Source: Acidobacteriaceae bacterium (GTDB taxonomy: Bacteria > Acidobacteriota > Terriglobia > Terriglobales > Acidobacteriaceae). From it: a stretch of 8,538 nt of DNA. A program made the translations under genes and the position numbers. The stretch is from assembly GCA_030838305.1 (NCBI GenBank), contig JAUTWY010000160.1, positions 1-8,538 of the forward strand, given 5' to 3'. The notes below the pieces were generated by a model. It saw only the letters and a program-made list of their open reading frames with translations. It was not told the origin of the DNA and searched no databases. Below, one piece after another: positions 1 to 5,398 of the stretch. The first letter of the stretch is position 1. Each line of letters starts with the position of its first letter.

Positions 1-1333
1 TCGCCATCGACGACGATCCATTCGACTCCAGAATGTCTGAGACCACACGCATCGCGTAAGGCCACGACTCTTCTGAAGGCAGCACGCCCGAAATCGCCCG
101 CTCCGCCAGCGCCCCATGCCCAATCTCACGCCTGCCAGCCCCGCGCATAAACCCAACCTCTCCCACCGAGAACGGCGGAAAGTTGTAGTGGAGCATGAAG
201 CGTTTTTTGGCTTCGCCTTCGAAGCCTTCGAGGCGCTGCATGTCGTCGCTGGTGCCCAGCGTTGTTGTGACCAGGGCCTGGGTTTCGCCGCGGGTGAAGA
301 TGGCGCTCCCGTGGGTGCGGGGCAGGACACCGGCTTCGATCCAGATTTCGCGGACTTCGTCGAAGGCGCGGGCATCGGGGCGGCGTTTCTTCTCCAATAC
401 TTGTTCGCGGAAGATGCGCTCGCGCAGGGTCTCGAAGTATGTCTTGAACTTTGCCAGCGCTTCTTCGTCATCTTCAGGAATTTCGGCTTGCAGTTTTTTC
501 TTGAGTTCCCGGGCCAGCGTGTGGCTCTCCGCCTTGGGATGCTTCTTGGTGTCGAGGGCGTCGGACAAATCCGCGCCGGCTTTTTTCTTCAGCGCGTCGT
601 AATACTTCTGATCGAATTCCGGAGGAGTGACTTCCCTCTTCTTCTTGCCGACTTTGTTGCGCAGATCTTTGATGGCGGCGCAGATCTTTTTGATTTCAGT
701 GTGACCGAATTCAATTGCATCGACCACAACTTCTTCGCTGACTTCTTTCGCGCCTGATTCGATCATCACAATGAAGTCGGCGGTTCCGACGACCATGATG
801 TTCAGCAGGCTCTCGCGCATTTCGTCGTACGTGGGATTGATGACGAACTGTCCACCGACTTGTCCAACGCGGACCGCGCCGAGCGGACCTAGGAATGGAA
901 TATCAGAAATCGTGAGCGCGCAGGAGGCAGCGTTAATGCCGAGCACGTCAGGATCATTGCTCGCATCGGCGGAGAGCACGAAAGCGATGATCTGAGTCTC
1001 GCACTTGAAGCCCTCGGCAAACATGGGACGCACGGGACGATCGATTTGGCGGCTGGTGAGAACTTCGCGTTCGCTCATGCGGCCTTCGCGCTTGATGAAG
1101 CCGCCGGGAAAGCGTCCACCGGCATAGGTGTATTCGCGATAGTCAACGGTGAGGGGAAAGAAATCAATACCTTCGCGGGGGTCGGGGTTTGCGGTGGCGG
1201 TGGCGAGGACAACGTTATCGCCCATCCTTACAACGGCCGCTCCGCCGGCCTGCTTGGCCAGTTTTCCGGTTTCGAATGAGAGTTGCTTGCCGCCGGCGAG
1301 GTCGACGGTCACAGTGCTAACTTCTGGTTTCAT
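1..1333 (-). CDS. pnp: Polynucleotide phosphorylase (PNPase), N-terminal part, runs off the window
   Basis: PNPase is a homotrimeric 3'-5' exoribonuclease that degrades RNA by phosphorolysis, releasing nucleoside diphosphates, and forms part of the mRNA decay machinery. My translation of the minus strand gives 444 codons from an ATG at 1333 without interruption to the window edge, about 60% of the usual 700 or so residues. It opens MKPEVSTVTVDLAGGKQLSF. The first RNase PH domain (about residues 10-145) carries FPGGFIKREGRMSEREVLTS and RQIDRPVRPMF. The helical linker follows (about 150-320), then the start of the second RNase PH domain with RTHGSAIFTRGETQALVTTT and FPPFSVGEVGFMRGAGRREIGHGALAERA. 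The last visible residues, SNGSSSMA, are a signature of that domain. The KH and S1 RNA-binding domains lie outside. The start at 1333 is preferred because AAGG sits about 8 nt upstream; an ATG at 1340 is out of frame. It lies downstream of rpsO in the same direction, as in most bacteria. Confidence 0.97.
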   Translation of the reverse strand, partial: MKPEVSTVTVDLAGGKQLSFETGKLAKQAGGAAVVRMGDNVVLATATANPDPREGIDFFPLTVDYREYTYAGGRFPGGFIKREGRMSEREVLTSRQIDRPVRPMFAEGFKCETQIIAFVLSADASNDPDVLGINAASCALTISDIPFLGPLGAVRVGQVGGQFVINPTYDEMRESLLNIMVVGTADFIVMIESGAKEVSEEVVVDAIEFGHTEIKKICAAIKDLRNKVGKKKREVTPPEFDQKYYDALKKKAGADLSDALDTKKHPKAESHTLARELKKKLQAEIPEDDEEALAKFKTYFETLRERIFREQVLEKKRRPDARAFDEVREIWIEAGVLPRTHGSAIFTRGETQALVTTTLGTSDDMQRLEGFEGEAKKRFMLHYNFPPFSVGEVGFMRGAGRREIGHGALAERAISGVLPSEESWPYAMRVVSDILESNGSSSMA

Positions 1334-1348
1334 TTTTCATCCTTATAG

Positions 1349-1406
1349 AACAGCTCTTAGCTCCTAGCTTTTAGCCTTCAGCTGTTAACTAGGAGCATTC
1401 GGCTCC
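1349..1406 (-). promoter_or_regulatory. Structured pnp leader with competing inverted repeats
   Basis: Three perfect inverted repeats overlap here. AACAGCT (1349-1355) pairs with AGCTGTT (1380-1386). GCTCCTAG (1360-1367) pairs with CTAGGAGC (1389-1396). GGAGC (1392-1396) can instead pair with GCTCC (1402-1406) around a 5-nt loop. The first two cross each other, so they could form a pseudoknot or alternate, and the second and third exclude each other. The block ends about 15 nt before the pnp start. In E. coli the rpsO-pnp spacer folds into an RNase III substrate through which PNPase represses its own synthesis; a similar role here is inference only. Part of the pairing follows from the AGCT/CTAG-rich repeat found here, because these words are self-complementary. 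Confidence 0.4.
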
Positions 1407-1577
1407 AGGCAGATTGAGAGGGGGCGCGTCGATACTTTGCCAATCGATCTCGGATCGGGATTGGTGTGGCGGGGATGCGCTCAAAAGATGCACGTTGCAG
1501 AAGATCCTCAAATGCTGCGCCGGCTTCGAGAGGAAGGCGGCGTTCTCAGACACGTTTCAGGGACTAGTTTCCCGGAT

Positions 1578-1844
1578 TTACTTGCGGATGCCGAGCTTCC
1601 CAATGACGGTCTTATAACGCTCGGAATCGTATCTCTTGAGGTAGTCGAGCAAGCGACGCCGCTTGCTGACCAGCATGAGCAGGCCGCGGCGCGAGCCGTG
1701 GTCCTTCTGGTGCGTCTTGAAGTGGTCCGTCAACTGGCCAATGCGTTCACTGATAATAGCGATCTGAACCTCGGGACTCCCCGTGTCAGTCGCGTGCGTC
1801 TGATACTGGTCAATGACAGATTTCTTTTGCTCTCTGGCTAACAC
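1578..1844 (-). CDS. rpsO: 30S ribosomal protein S15
   Basis: S15 binds the central domain of 16S rRNA early in 30S assembly, helps recruit S6/S18, and forms intersubunit bridge B4. The 88-residue product matches the usual 88-89 residue length. It carries the family signatures DTGSPEVQIA (residues 20-29), the HQKDHGSRRGLLMLVSKRRR block (about 45-64) with the rRNA-contacting H-x-x-D-x-x-S-R-R-G-L, then LLDYLKRYDSERY and C-terminal LGIRK. The start codon is GTG (1842-1844); no other in-frame start lies close upstream. AGGAG occurs about 12 nt before the GTG and a weaker AGGCGA directly before it, so the ribosome binding site is unusually far or weak. The stop is TAA. The gene leads into pnp 244 nt downstream with no clear intrinsic terminator between them, consistent with co-transcription. 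Identification is secure. Confidence 0.98.
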   Translation of the reverse strand: MLAREQKKSVIDQYQTHATDTGSPEVQIAIISERIGQLTDHFKTHQKDHGSRRGLLMLVSKRRRLLDYLKRYDSERYKTVIGKLGIRK

Positions 1845-1874
1845 TCGCCTGATGCACTCCTGTTCTGGTTTCGA

Positions 1875-1902
1875 TTTATCTTGGTGACAGTAGAGAGGTT
1901 AA
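1875..1902 (-). promoter_or_regulatory. Candidate sigma-70 promoter for rpsO(-pnp)
   Basis: On the minus strand a -35-like TTAACC (4/6 to TTGACA) is followed after 16 nt by GATAAA (4/6 to TATAAT). This would place transcription start about 25 nt upstream of the rpsO GTG. It is the best pair I see between rpsO and the dispersed repeat at 1986-2020, but the match is moderate and untested. Confidence 0.3.
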
Positions 1903-1985
1903 CATGCGGGGAGAGGGGGTGTAAAGGCGGTGGGCACACGGGCAAAGTTTCCACGCGGGCAAGATCCGACTGGGCGGACGGAGAG

Positions 1986-2020
1986 ACCAAGATCCCTCGC
2001 GCGTTGCTCGGGATGACAAA
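1986..2020. repeat. Dispersed intergenic repeat of the GTCATCCCGAG...GAGGGATCTTG type
   Basis: Read on the minus strand the segment starts TTTGTCATCCCGAGC and ends GAGGGATCTTGG. ATCCC (1992-1996) and GGGAT (2010-2014) form a short inverted repeat. I recognise GTCATCCTGAGC/GAAGGATCT-like words as common intergenic repeats in Acidobacteriota and other environmental bacteria. Assignment is from memory of such sequences, not from a search. It lies between the lipoprotein stop and the rpsO promoter region. A second AAGATCC word occurs about 30 nt to the left and may be a decayed partial copy. Confidence 0.5.
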
Positions 2021-2117
2021 CCATATTTTGCTTTCAATGGTTTATTTGCCGATTGCAAAACAGTGAGTCACAAGAACGCGCTCAAGTTTAGGGCTTGACA
2101 GGTGTGGGGCGTGAGGC

Positions 2118-2525
2118 CTAAGTGATGGTCAAAACGAATACGCGGCTGGTTCCACCACTTGTACAGCCCAGATCACCCGAGTTCCCGCTGGGAGTCCTGA
2201 CCACCACGTTTGCGGATCCAGGGGCGGAGATCAAGTTAGTCGTGATCGTGACCTGCAACTGCTGATTGCTCAGGATCTGCGTGGTTAGCGTCACCCCGTT
2301 GATGACCACCACAGAAGACGAAACAAACTGACTCCCATTCACCGTGAGAAGAACGCCCTGCTGCACTTCGGCAAATGTAATCGTGCTAACCGAAAGAGTC
2401 CCAATCGTCGGAACTGGCCGAGCGCTTCCGCACAGGGGATTGAGTGCATTGCACCCTTGCAAGGCCAGCAAGGCCAGCGAAAGCACGCTGAGAGATAGGA
2501 AGGGTTTTTTCGTGGTTGTGTACAT
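2118..2525 (-). CDS. Small lipoprotein with a single IPT/TIG (Ig-like) domain
   Basis: The product is 135 residues. Residues 1-24 form a lipoprotein signal peptide: MYTTTKK, a hydrophobic stretch FLSLSVLSLALLALQG, then Cys25 as the probable lipidated residue. The lipobox L-Q-G-C has an unusual Gln at -2. Residues about 37-135 read as one IPT/TIG-type immunoglobulin fold: PTIGTLSVSTITFAEVQQG, LLTVNGSQFVSSSVVVINGV, then TTQILSNQQLQVTI and ANVVVRTPSGNSG. Such domains usually occur in tandem in large surface proteins, where they mediate adhesion or carbohydrate contact; here one stands alone. I chose ATG 2525 rather than an upstream in-frame start at 2621, because TAGGA lies about 9 nt before it and the signal peptide begins there. 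Two cysteines in the tail or after the lipid site (C-x-S-A-R and LGCTSGG) could form a disulfide. Its function is unknown. It is transcribed away from the small gene at 2824 and has no obvious operon partner. Confidence 0.8.
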   Translation of the reverse strand: MYTTTKKPFLSLSVLSLALLALQGCNALNPLCGSARPVPTIGTLSVSTITFAEVQQGVLLTVNGSQFVSSSVVVINGVTLTTQILSNQQLQVTITTNLISAPGSANVVVRTPSGNSGDLGCTSGGTSRVFVLTIT

Positions 2526-2823
2526 ATGTATCAATCCTACGTCCTGTTGCCAGACCGTGCCGTTCACGGAAGGCTCATCGGGCCAACACCCAATGCCCGG
2601 GCTTTCGAGTCGTGCGGGCAAGTTGCGCGGGGCACGGCTGCGTGAATTAGTCGAGCCGACTGGGTTGGTGAGGGTAACTTTGGTTCGGAGTCAGGCCGAA
2701 ATAAGTCGCTACACTTGAAGTTGGGGCAGGCCAATTACTCGCATGGCGATTCCATAGGGCTGTCCCCGGTCGGAAGTTGCGCACCTCTTAATTAGAGGAC
2801 GATGAATTCAGGGAAGGAACCGA
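2526..2823. other. Divergent intergenic region with a short operator-like dyad
   Basis: This 298-nt gap separates the lipoprotein (minus) from the 64-residue ORF (plus). The only clear structure is CCTCT-TAATT-AGAGG (2784-2798), a perfect 5-bp dyad around an AT-rich centre. It ends 25 nt before the plus-strand ATG, where a DNA-binding protein could block expression. I found no convincing -35/-10 pair for either gene and no coding signal in either direction. Confidence 0.3.
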
Positions 2824-3018
2824 ATGAGCTATAGCGAGGCGAGAAACCACTTCGAGAAGGCCAGAAACAATACCGCTGATCAGGGAATTATCGACATGCT
2901 CGAAGGACTAAAGCACCTATCACACGCGATTGAAGAGGACATTCGAACGTTAGGACAAGGCATGCGCGATATCGGTGACAACCAGAACAAGAAACAAACA
3001 CCGAGGTCTTTCAGTTAA
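2824..3018 (+). CDS. Small hydrophilic protein of unknown function, 64 aa
   Basis: I do not recognise this family. The product, beginning MSYSEARNHFEKARNN, is hydrophilic, has no cysteine, signal peptide or membrane segment, and is predicted helical through about residue 50 (IIDMLEGLKHLSHAIEEDI, then RTLGQGMRDIGDN), with a disordered polar tail NQNKKQTPRSFS. The spacing of Ile/Leu/Met in residues 22-48 suggests one or two amphipathic helices able to form a helical bundle. Support for a real gene is a good ribosome binding site, GGAAGGAA ending 4 nt before the ATG, and a protein-like composition. A dyad at 2784-2798 lies just upstream. It stands 173 nt before the GH18-like gene in the same direction, but that gene has its own promoter candidate, so co-transcription is not required. 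A small regulatory or structural helper protein is possible; no function is assigned. Confidence 0.65.
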   Translation: MSYSEARNHFEKARNNTADQGIIDMLEGLKHLSHAIEEDIRTLGQGMRDIGDNQNKKQTPRSFS

Positions 3019-3084
3019 ACCCACCTACCCTCATTGCGTCCTCCGCCCTTACTAGATGCGTGGCACAAGGGCGAACAGCTTGTA

Positions 3085-3130
3085 TCGGTCCTGTGAGACT
3101 ACAGGATCGACCTTGGCGAGACTACAGGAT
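3085..3130. promoter_or_regulatory. Operator-like 26-bp dyad plus a third half-site upstream of the GH18-like gene
   Basis: TCGGTCCTGT (3085-3094) and ACAGGATCGA (3101-3110) are inverted copies around the spacer GAGACT. Nine of ten positions pair, and the tenth is G/T, a wobble pair if transcribed. The 13-mer GAGACTACAGGAT (3095-3107) is repeated exactly at 3118-3130, a 23-bp period, giving a third half-site on the same DNA face to within about two turns. The half-site at 3124-3130 ends 8 nt before the predicted -35 element, so the array sits where a transcription activator would bind. Confidence 0.45.
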
Positions 3131-3138
3131 TTTCCGCG

Positions 3139-3167
3139 TTGAAATTTCAATCCGTTCCGTCATTAAT
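3139..3167 (+). promoter_or_regulatory. Candidate sigma-70 promoter for the GH18-like gene
   Basis: TTGAAA (3139-3144, 5/6 to consensus) is followed after 17 nt by ATTAAT (3162-3167, 4/6). Transcription would begin near 3174, leaving a leader of about 18 nt that contains the GAAGG ribosome binding site. The -35 is embedded in the perfect 12-bp palindrome TTGAAATTTCAA (3139-3150), so a repressor could also act here. Confidence 0.45.
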
Positions 3168-3191
3168 CGTGCACCAGAAAGAAGGTGCTTA

Positions 3192-4271
3192 ATGGCACAG
3201 AGATCGATATTCCTACTAGTTCTAGGGGCAGCTATGGTTATGGCTGGCCATTCCGCAAACGCGCAGACTCAAATACAAATCTACGGTAGCTGGCATTGTG
3301 GCAACGACTTCTGCACCTGGAGCACGGTGCGCGATATGACCGACTTCGATGCCAAGAATCACTGGATCATCGATCGTGGCGATGGCTCGGGGCTTCCATC
3401 CGTGAACCTTGTCGTCCTAAGTTTTGTGCAGCCGCTTAAGCTTTTGAATAAAACCAATGACTCCCAGACGGTGAACGGAGTGCCCATGGGAATGAATTCA
3501 GCTGTCGTGAGTTATTTCACCTCGCACAATATTCGGGTGATGCTTTCGATTGGCGGCATCACCTATACCTCATTTTGGGATCAGGCGCTATCACAGAATG
3601 CGACGCTGCTGGGCTTGAACGCGGCCGCGGTGGCCAAGAGTCTGGGCGTAGGGATTGAGATTGATTATGAGAATAGCTCCAGTCCGAACCTGACGGGGCT
3701 ACAAGCGTTTATCAATGCGTATCGATCGCAACTTCCGTATGACGGGAGCGGAGCGAATCCTGCGGCCCGCTTGACGATTGACCTGGCCGCTGGAGATCGC
3801 TACCTGATTGGACTCCGCCGGCAGGCGACCGCCAACTGGCTGCAAACGTCAACGCCGGTATTGGATTATGCCAACGCCATGGTGCCGAACAAGCAACCCA
3901 ACACTTCCGGAGCCGAGTCGAATTGGCAGGAGCACGTTGACGGCAAGCCGCAGTACAGTCCTCCGATTGGGCCGCTGGCCCCCGCGAAGTTTACGGGGAG
4001 CGTGTACATTGTCACCGGGCAGAATCCTGCTCCGGAGTGCACCAACTTCAGCGCATCGCTTGAGAACAGTACGGGAAGCTATGTTGAAACCGTGGCGCCA
4101 AATGGCGCAGGGACCACGCATGGGATGCTCGGCTATATGTTTTGGGCAGCGGAGTGTCAAGGTACGCGGTCGGTGTGCACCACCCCGCCTAACAGCTGCC
4201 AAGGTGGAGTGGGAGTAGGAGCCAGAACCTATAACATTGCGTTCCCGATGCCGCCGCTGCGGCAAAACTAA
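3192..4271 (+). CDS. Secreted GH18-like glycoside hydrolase with altered catalytic motif
   Basis: The 359-residue product starts with a signal peptide (residues 1-24, MAQRSIFLLVLGAAMVMAGH then SANA, AxA-type site before Gln25). The remainder reads as one TIM barrel of the GH18 chitinase/ENGase superfamily. VMLSIGG (residues 116-122) matches the SxGG substrate-binding strand. LGVGIEIDYEN (151-161) matches the DxxDxDxE strand, with the acid/base Glu160 and neighbouring Asp158 kept, Glu156 in place of the middle Asp and Val153 in place of the first. GYMFWAAE (314-321) matches the last strand with its barrel-floor Trp318. Six or more cysteines suit a secreted, disulfide-bonded enzyme. GH18 enzymes cleave beta-1,4 GlcNAc linkages by substrate-assisted catalysis; chitin, peptidoglycan or N-glycan substrates are possible, and a non-catalytic lectin role is not excluded. 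I chose ATG 3192 over the in-frame upstream start at 3060 because it has GAAGG 7 nt before it and begins the signal peptide. Confidence 0.78.
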   Translation: MAQRSIFLLVLGAAMVMAGHSANAQTQIQIYGSWHCGNDFCTWSTVRDMTDFDAKNHWIIDRGDGSGLPSVNLVVLSFVQPLKLLNKTNDSQTVNGVPMGMNSAVVSYFTSHNIRVMLSIGGITYTSFWDQALSQNATLLGLNAAAVAKSLGVGIEIDYENSSSPNLTGLQAFINAYRSQLPYDGSGANPAARLTIDLAAGDRYLIGLRRQATANWLQTSTPVLDYANAMVPNKQPNTSGAESNWQEHVDGKPQYSPPIGPLAPAKFTGSVYIVTGQNPAPECTNFSASLENSTGSYVETVAPNGAGTTHGMLGYMFWAAECQGTRSVCTTPPNSCQGGVGVGARTYNIAFPMPPLRQN

Positions 4272-4328
4272 ATTTGTAATGGTGATGGTCGCGGCGTTTC
4301 GGAAGGAGCGTCAACCAACAACGAAAAA

Positions 4329-4354
4329 GGGGAGGGACAAAAGTGTCCGTCCCC
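4329..4354. repeat. REP-like hairpin after the GH18-like gene
   Basis: GGGGAGGGACA and TGTCCGTCCCC form a 26-nt hairpin: a 10-bp stem with one G/G mismatch and the loop AAAG. The GGACA...TGTCCGTCCCC word is one I associate with REP elements mobilised by RAYT transposases, but no RAYT gene is in the window. It starts about 58 nt after the stop codon. No T-run follows on the plus strand, so it is not a canonical intrinsic terminator, though it could protect or end the transcript. Confidence 0.55.
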
Positions 4355-4410
4355 GGAATCTGTCAGGGCTAGCCGTTCGCCCCTGTGGGGCCGATTTCCT
4401 AGCCGACTAC

Positions 4411-4440
4411 CCACCCCACGGCTACGCCGGGGCTGAACTC
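4411..4440. repeat. Short palindromic repeat, CGGC-TAC-GCCG type
   Basis: CCCC-A-CGGC (4414-4422) pairs with GCCG-GGG (4426-4432) across a TAC loop, leaving one bulged A. A related element, GCGGC-TTAC-GCCGC, lies at 5522-5535 in another intergenic region. With the hairpin at 4329-4354 it fills most of the 248-nt gap between the convergent GH18-like and dehydratase genes; I see no gene there. Confidence 0.45.
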
Positions 4441-4519
4441 TGGCGGCGCCACGCGGCTAAACGGCGGAGCATCCCGTATTGCATCAACCGACCAAGGGAC
4501 AACCGAGATGGTGCAGGTA

Positions 4520-4852
4520 CTATCCTTGCAGGCGGTCGATCTTGGCGGCCATGATGAAGTCGCTCTCGGTGAGGCCATCAATTTTGTGCGTCCACATCGT
4601 GATCTCGGCTTTGCCCCAGGTCAGGAGAATGTCGGGATGGTGGCCTTGCTCCTCGGCCACCGCTCCCACACGATTCACGAAATCGAGCGCCTGCTTGAAG
4701 TCAGGAAATGTGTAGGCGCGAGTGAGATGGTGTTCGTTGACCACGTTCCATTGGGGAACGTTTCTGTGCAGGGCATCGAGTTCCCTGCCCTTGAGTGGAG
4801 GCACTCCGCCGCGACAGGGCACGCATTGCTTGTCGGCTAGTTGTTCGGTCAT
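4520..4852 (-). CDS. phhB: Pterin-4a-carbinolamine dehydratase
   Basis: The enzyme dehydrates 4a-hydroxytetrahydrobiopterin to the quinonoid dihydropterin, regenerating the cofactor of aromatic amino acid hydroxylases; bacterial members can also serve pterin or molybdopterin metabolism. The product is 110 residues, near the family's usual 95-115. It shows GVPPLKGRELDAL (16-28), YTFPDFKQALDFVNRVG (47-63), the active-site signature EEQGHHPDI (67-75, with His71, His72, Pro73 and Asp74), TH at 88-89 and GLTESDFIMAAKIDRL (93-108). The N-terminal CVPC (10-13) is also common in bacterial members. It starts 9 nt after the ssb stop, with only a weak TAGG upstream, so translation is probably coupled to ssb and the two form an operon. 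No phenylalanine hydroxylase is nearby, so its pathway here is open; the symbol is by family similarity. Confidence 0.93.
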   Translation of the reverse strand: MTEQLADKQCVPCRGGVPPLKGRELDALHRNVPQWNVVNEHHLTRAYTFPDFKQALDFVNRVGAVAEEQGHHPDILLTWGKAEITMWTHKIDGLTESDFIMAAKIDRLQG

Positions 4853-4861
4853 AGGACTAGC

Positions 4862-5347
4862 CTAGAATGGAATGTCTTCATCCGTGATGGGGCCTGAGCC
4901 GGCCGTGGCGTGCTCGGGCTCGGGCGTGCGCTGATCGAAGTTGTTGCCGCCGCCCGAGGATGCGCCGCGTGAACTTTCTTTGAAGTCTCCACCGCCGCTG
5001 CCTTCGCCGCGTCCGCCGAGCAGGATGAGGTCGCTGGCCACGACCTCGGTCATATATTTTTTCTGGCCGCTGGTCTTGTCGTCCCAGGAGCGGGTTTGGA
5101 GACGGCCTTCGATGTAGACCTTGCCGCCCTTCTTCAGATACTCGCCGGCAATTTCAGCAAGGCGCTGCCAGAGCACCACGTTGTGCCACTCGGTACGATC
5201 CTGCCACTCGCCAGCCTTGTCTTTGAAGCGCTCGTTGGTGGCGATGGTTAGTTTGGCTACAGGCGTTCCCTGGGGAGTGTATTTGACCTCGGGATCCTTA
5301 CCTAGGTTACCGATCAGTTGAACGCGGTTCAGACTTTTTCCAGCCAT
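4862..5347 (-). CDS. ssb: Single-stranded DNA-binding protein
   Basis: SSB coats single-stranded DNA during replication, recombination and repair and recruits partner enzymes through its acidic C-terminus. The 161-residue product has an N-terminal OB fold (about residues 4-112): SLNRVQLIGNLGKDPEVKYT, TNERFKDKAGEWQDRTEWHN, VVLWQRLAEIAGEYLKKG, VYIEGRLQTRSW and the YMTEVVASDLILLG strand. A Gly/Ser-rich flexible linker (about 113-150) and the canonical tip DEDIPF (156-161) follow. Length and architecture match housekeeping SSB. The ATG at 5347 has AAAGGAG ending 6 nt upstream. An extended -10 promoter lies just before it. The next gene, the pterin dehydratase, begins 9 nt after the stop. It is not beside rpsF/rpsR as in many bacteria, so this may be the sole SSB or a paralogue; the full domain set points to a functional protein. 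Confidence 0.97.
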   Translation of the reverse strand: MAGKSLNRVQLIGNLGKDPEVKYTPQGTPVAKLTIATNERFKDKAGEWQDRTEWHNVVLWQRLAEIAGEYLKKGGKVYIEGRLQTRSWDDKTSGQKKYMTEVVASDLILLGGRGEGSGGGDFKESSRGASSGGGNNFDQRTPEPEHATAGSGPITDEDIPF

Positions 5348-5370
5348 GGAATGCTCCTTTGCAGGGGTTC

Positions 5371-5379
5371 ACTATAGCA
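5371..5379 (-). promoter_or_regulatory. Extended -10 promoter of ssb
   Basis: On the minus strand TGC-TATAGT gives an extended -10 (TGn plus 5/6 of TATAAT). The best -35 is a weak CTGAAA 19 nt further upstream, which fits extended -10 promoters that need little -35 contact. Transcription would start near 5364, giving a leader of about 17 nt that contains the AAAGGAG ribosome binding site. Confidence 0.45.
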
Positions 5380-5398
5380 GAAGCGGGAGAGTGGATTT

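Noticed and set aside
116..757. Long open plus-strand frame of 213 codons
   Set aside because: It is antisense to pnp, whose minus-strand frame carries clear PNPase motifs throughout; the plus-strand frame has no ribosome binding site or recognisable domain.
1565..1578. GGGACTAGTTTCCC just after rpsO as a terminator
   Set aside because: Only a 4-bp stem with no U-tract; readthrough into pnp is expected.
1876..2066. 60-residue frames on both strands between rpsO and the lipoprotein gene
   Set aside because: They run through the rpsO promoter region and a dispersed repeat, with no ribosome binding site or recognisable domain.
2526..2621. N-terminal extension of the IPT/TIG lipoprotein by 32 residues
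   Set aside because: The lipoprotein signal peptide begins at ATG 2525, which also has its own TAGGA; the extension is not signal-like.
3060..3191. N-terminal extension of the GH18-like protein by 44 residues
   Set aside because: It would precede a normal signal peptide, has no ribosome binding site, and would run through the predicted operator and promoter.
4237..4715. Overlapping plus-strand frames across the repeat region and dehydratase gene
   Set aside because: They run through REP-like hairpins and antisense to the pterin dehydratase, with no domain match.
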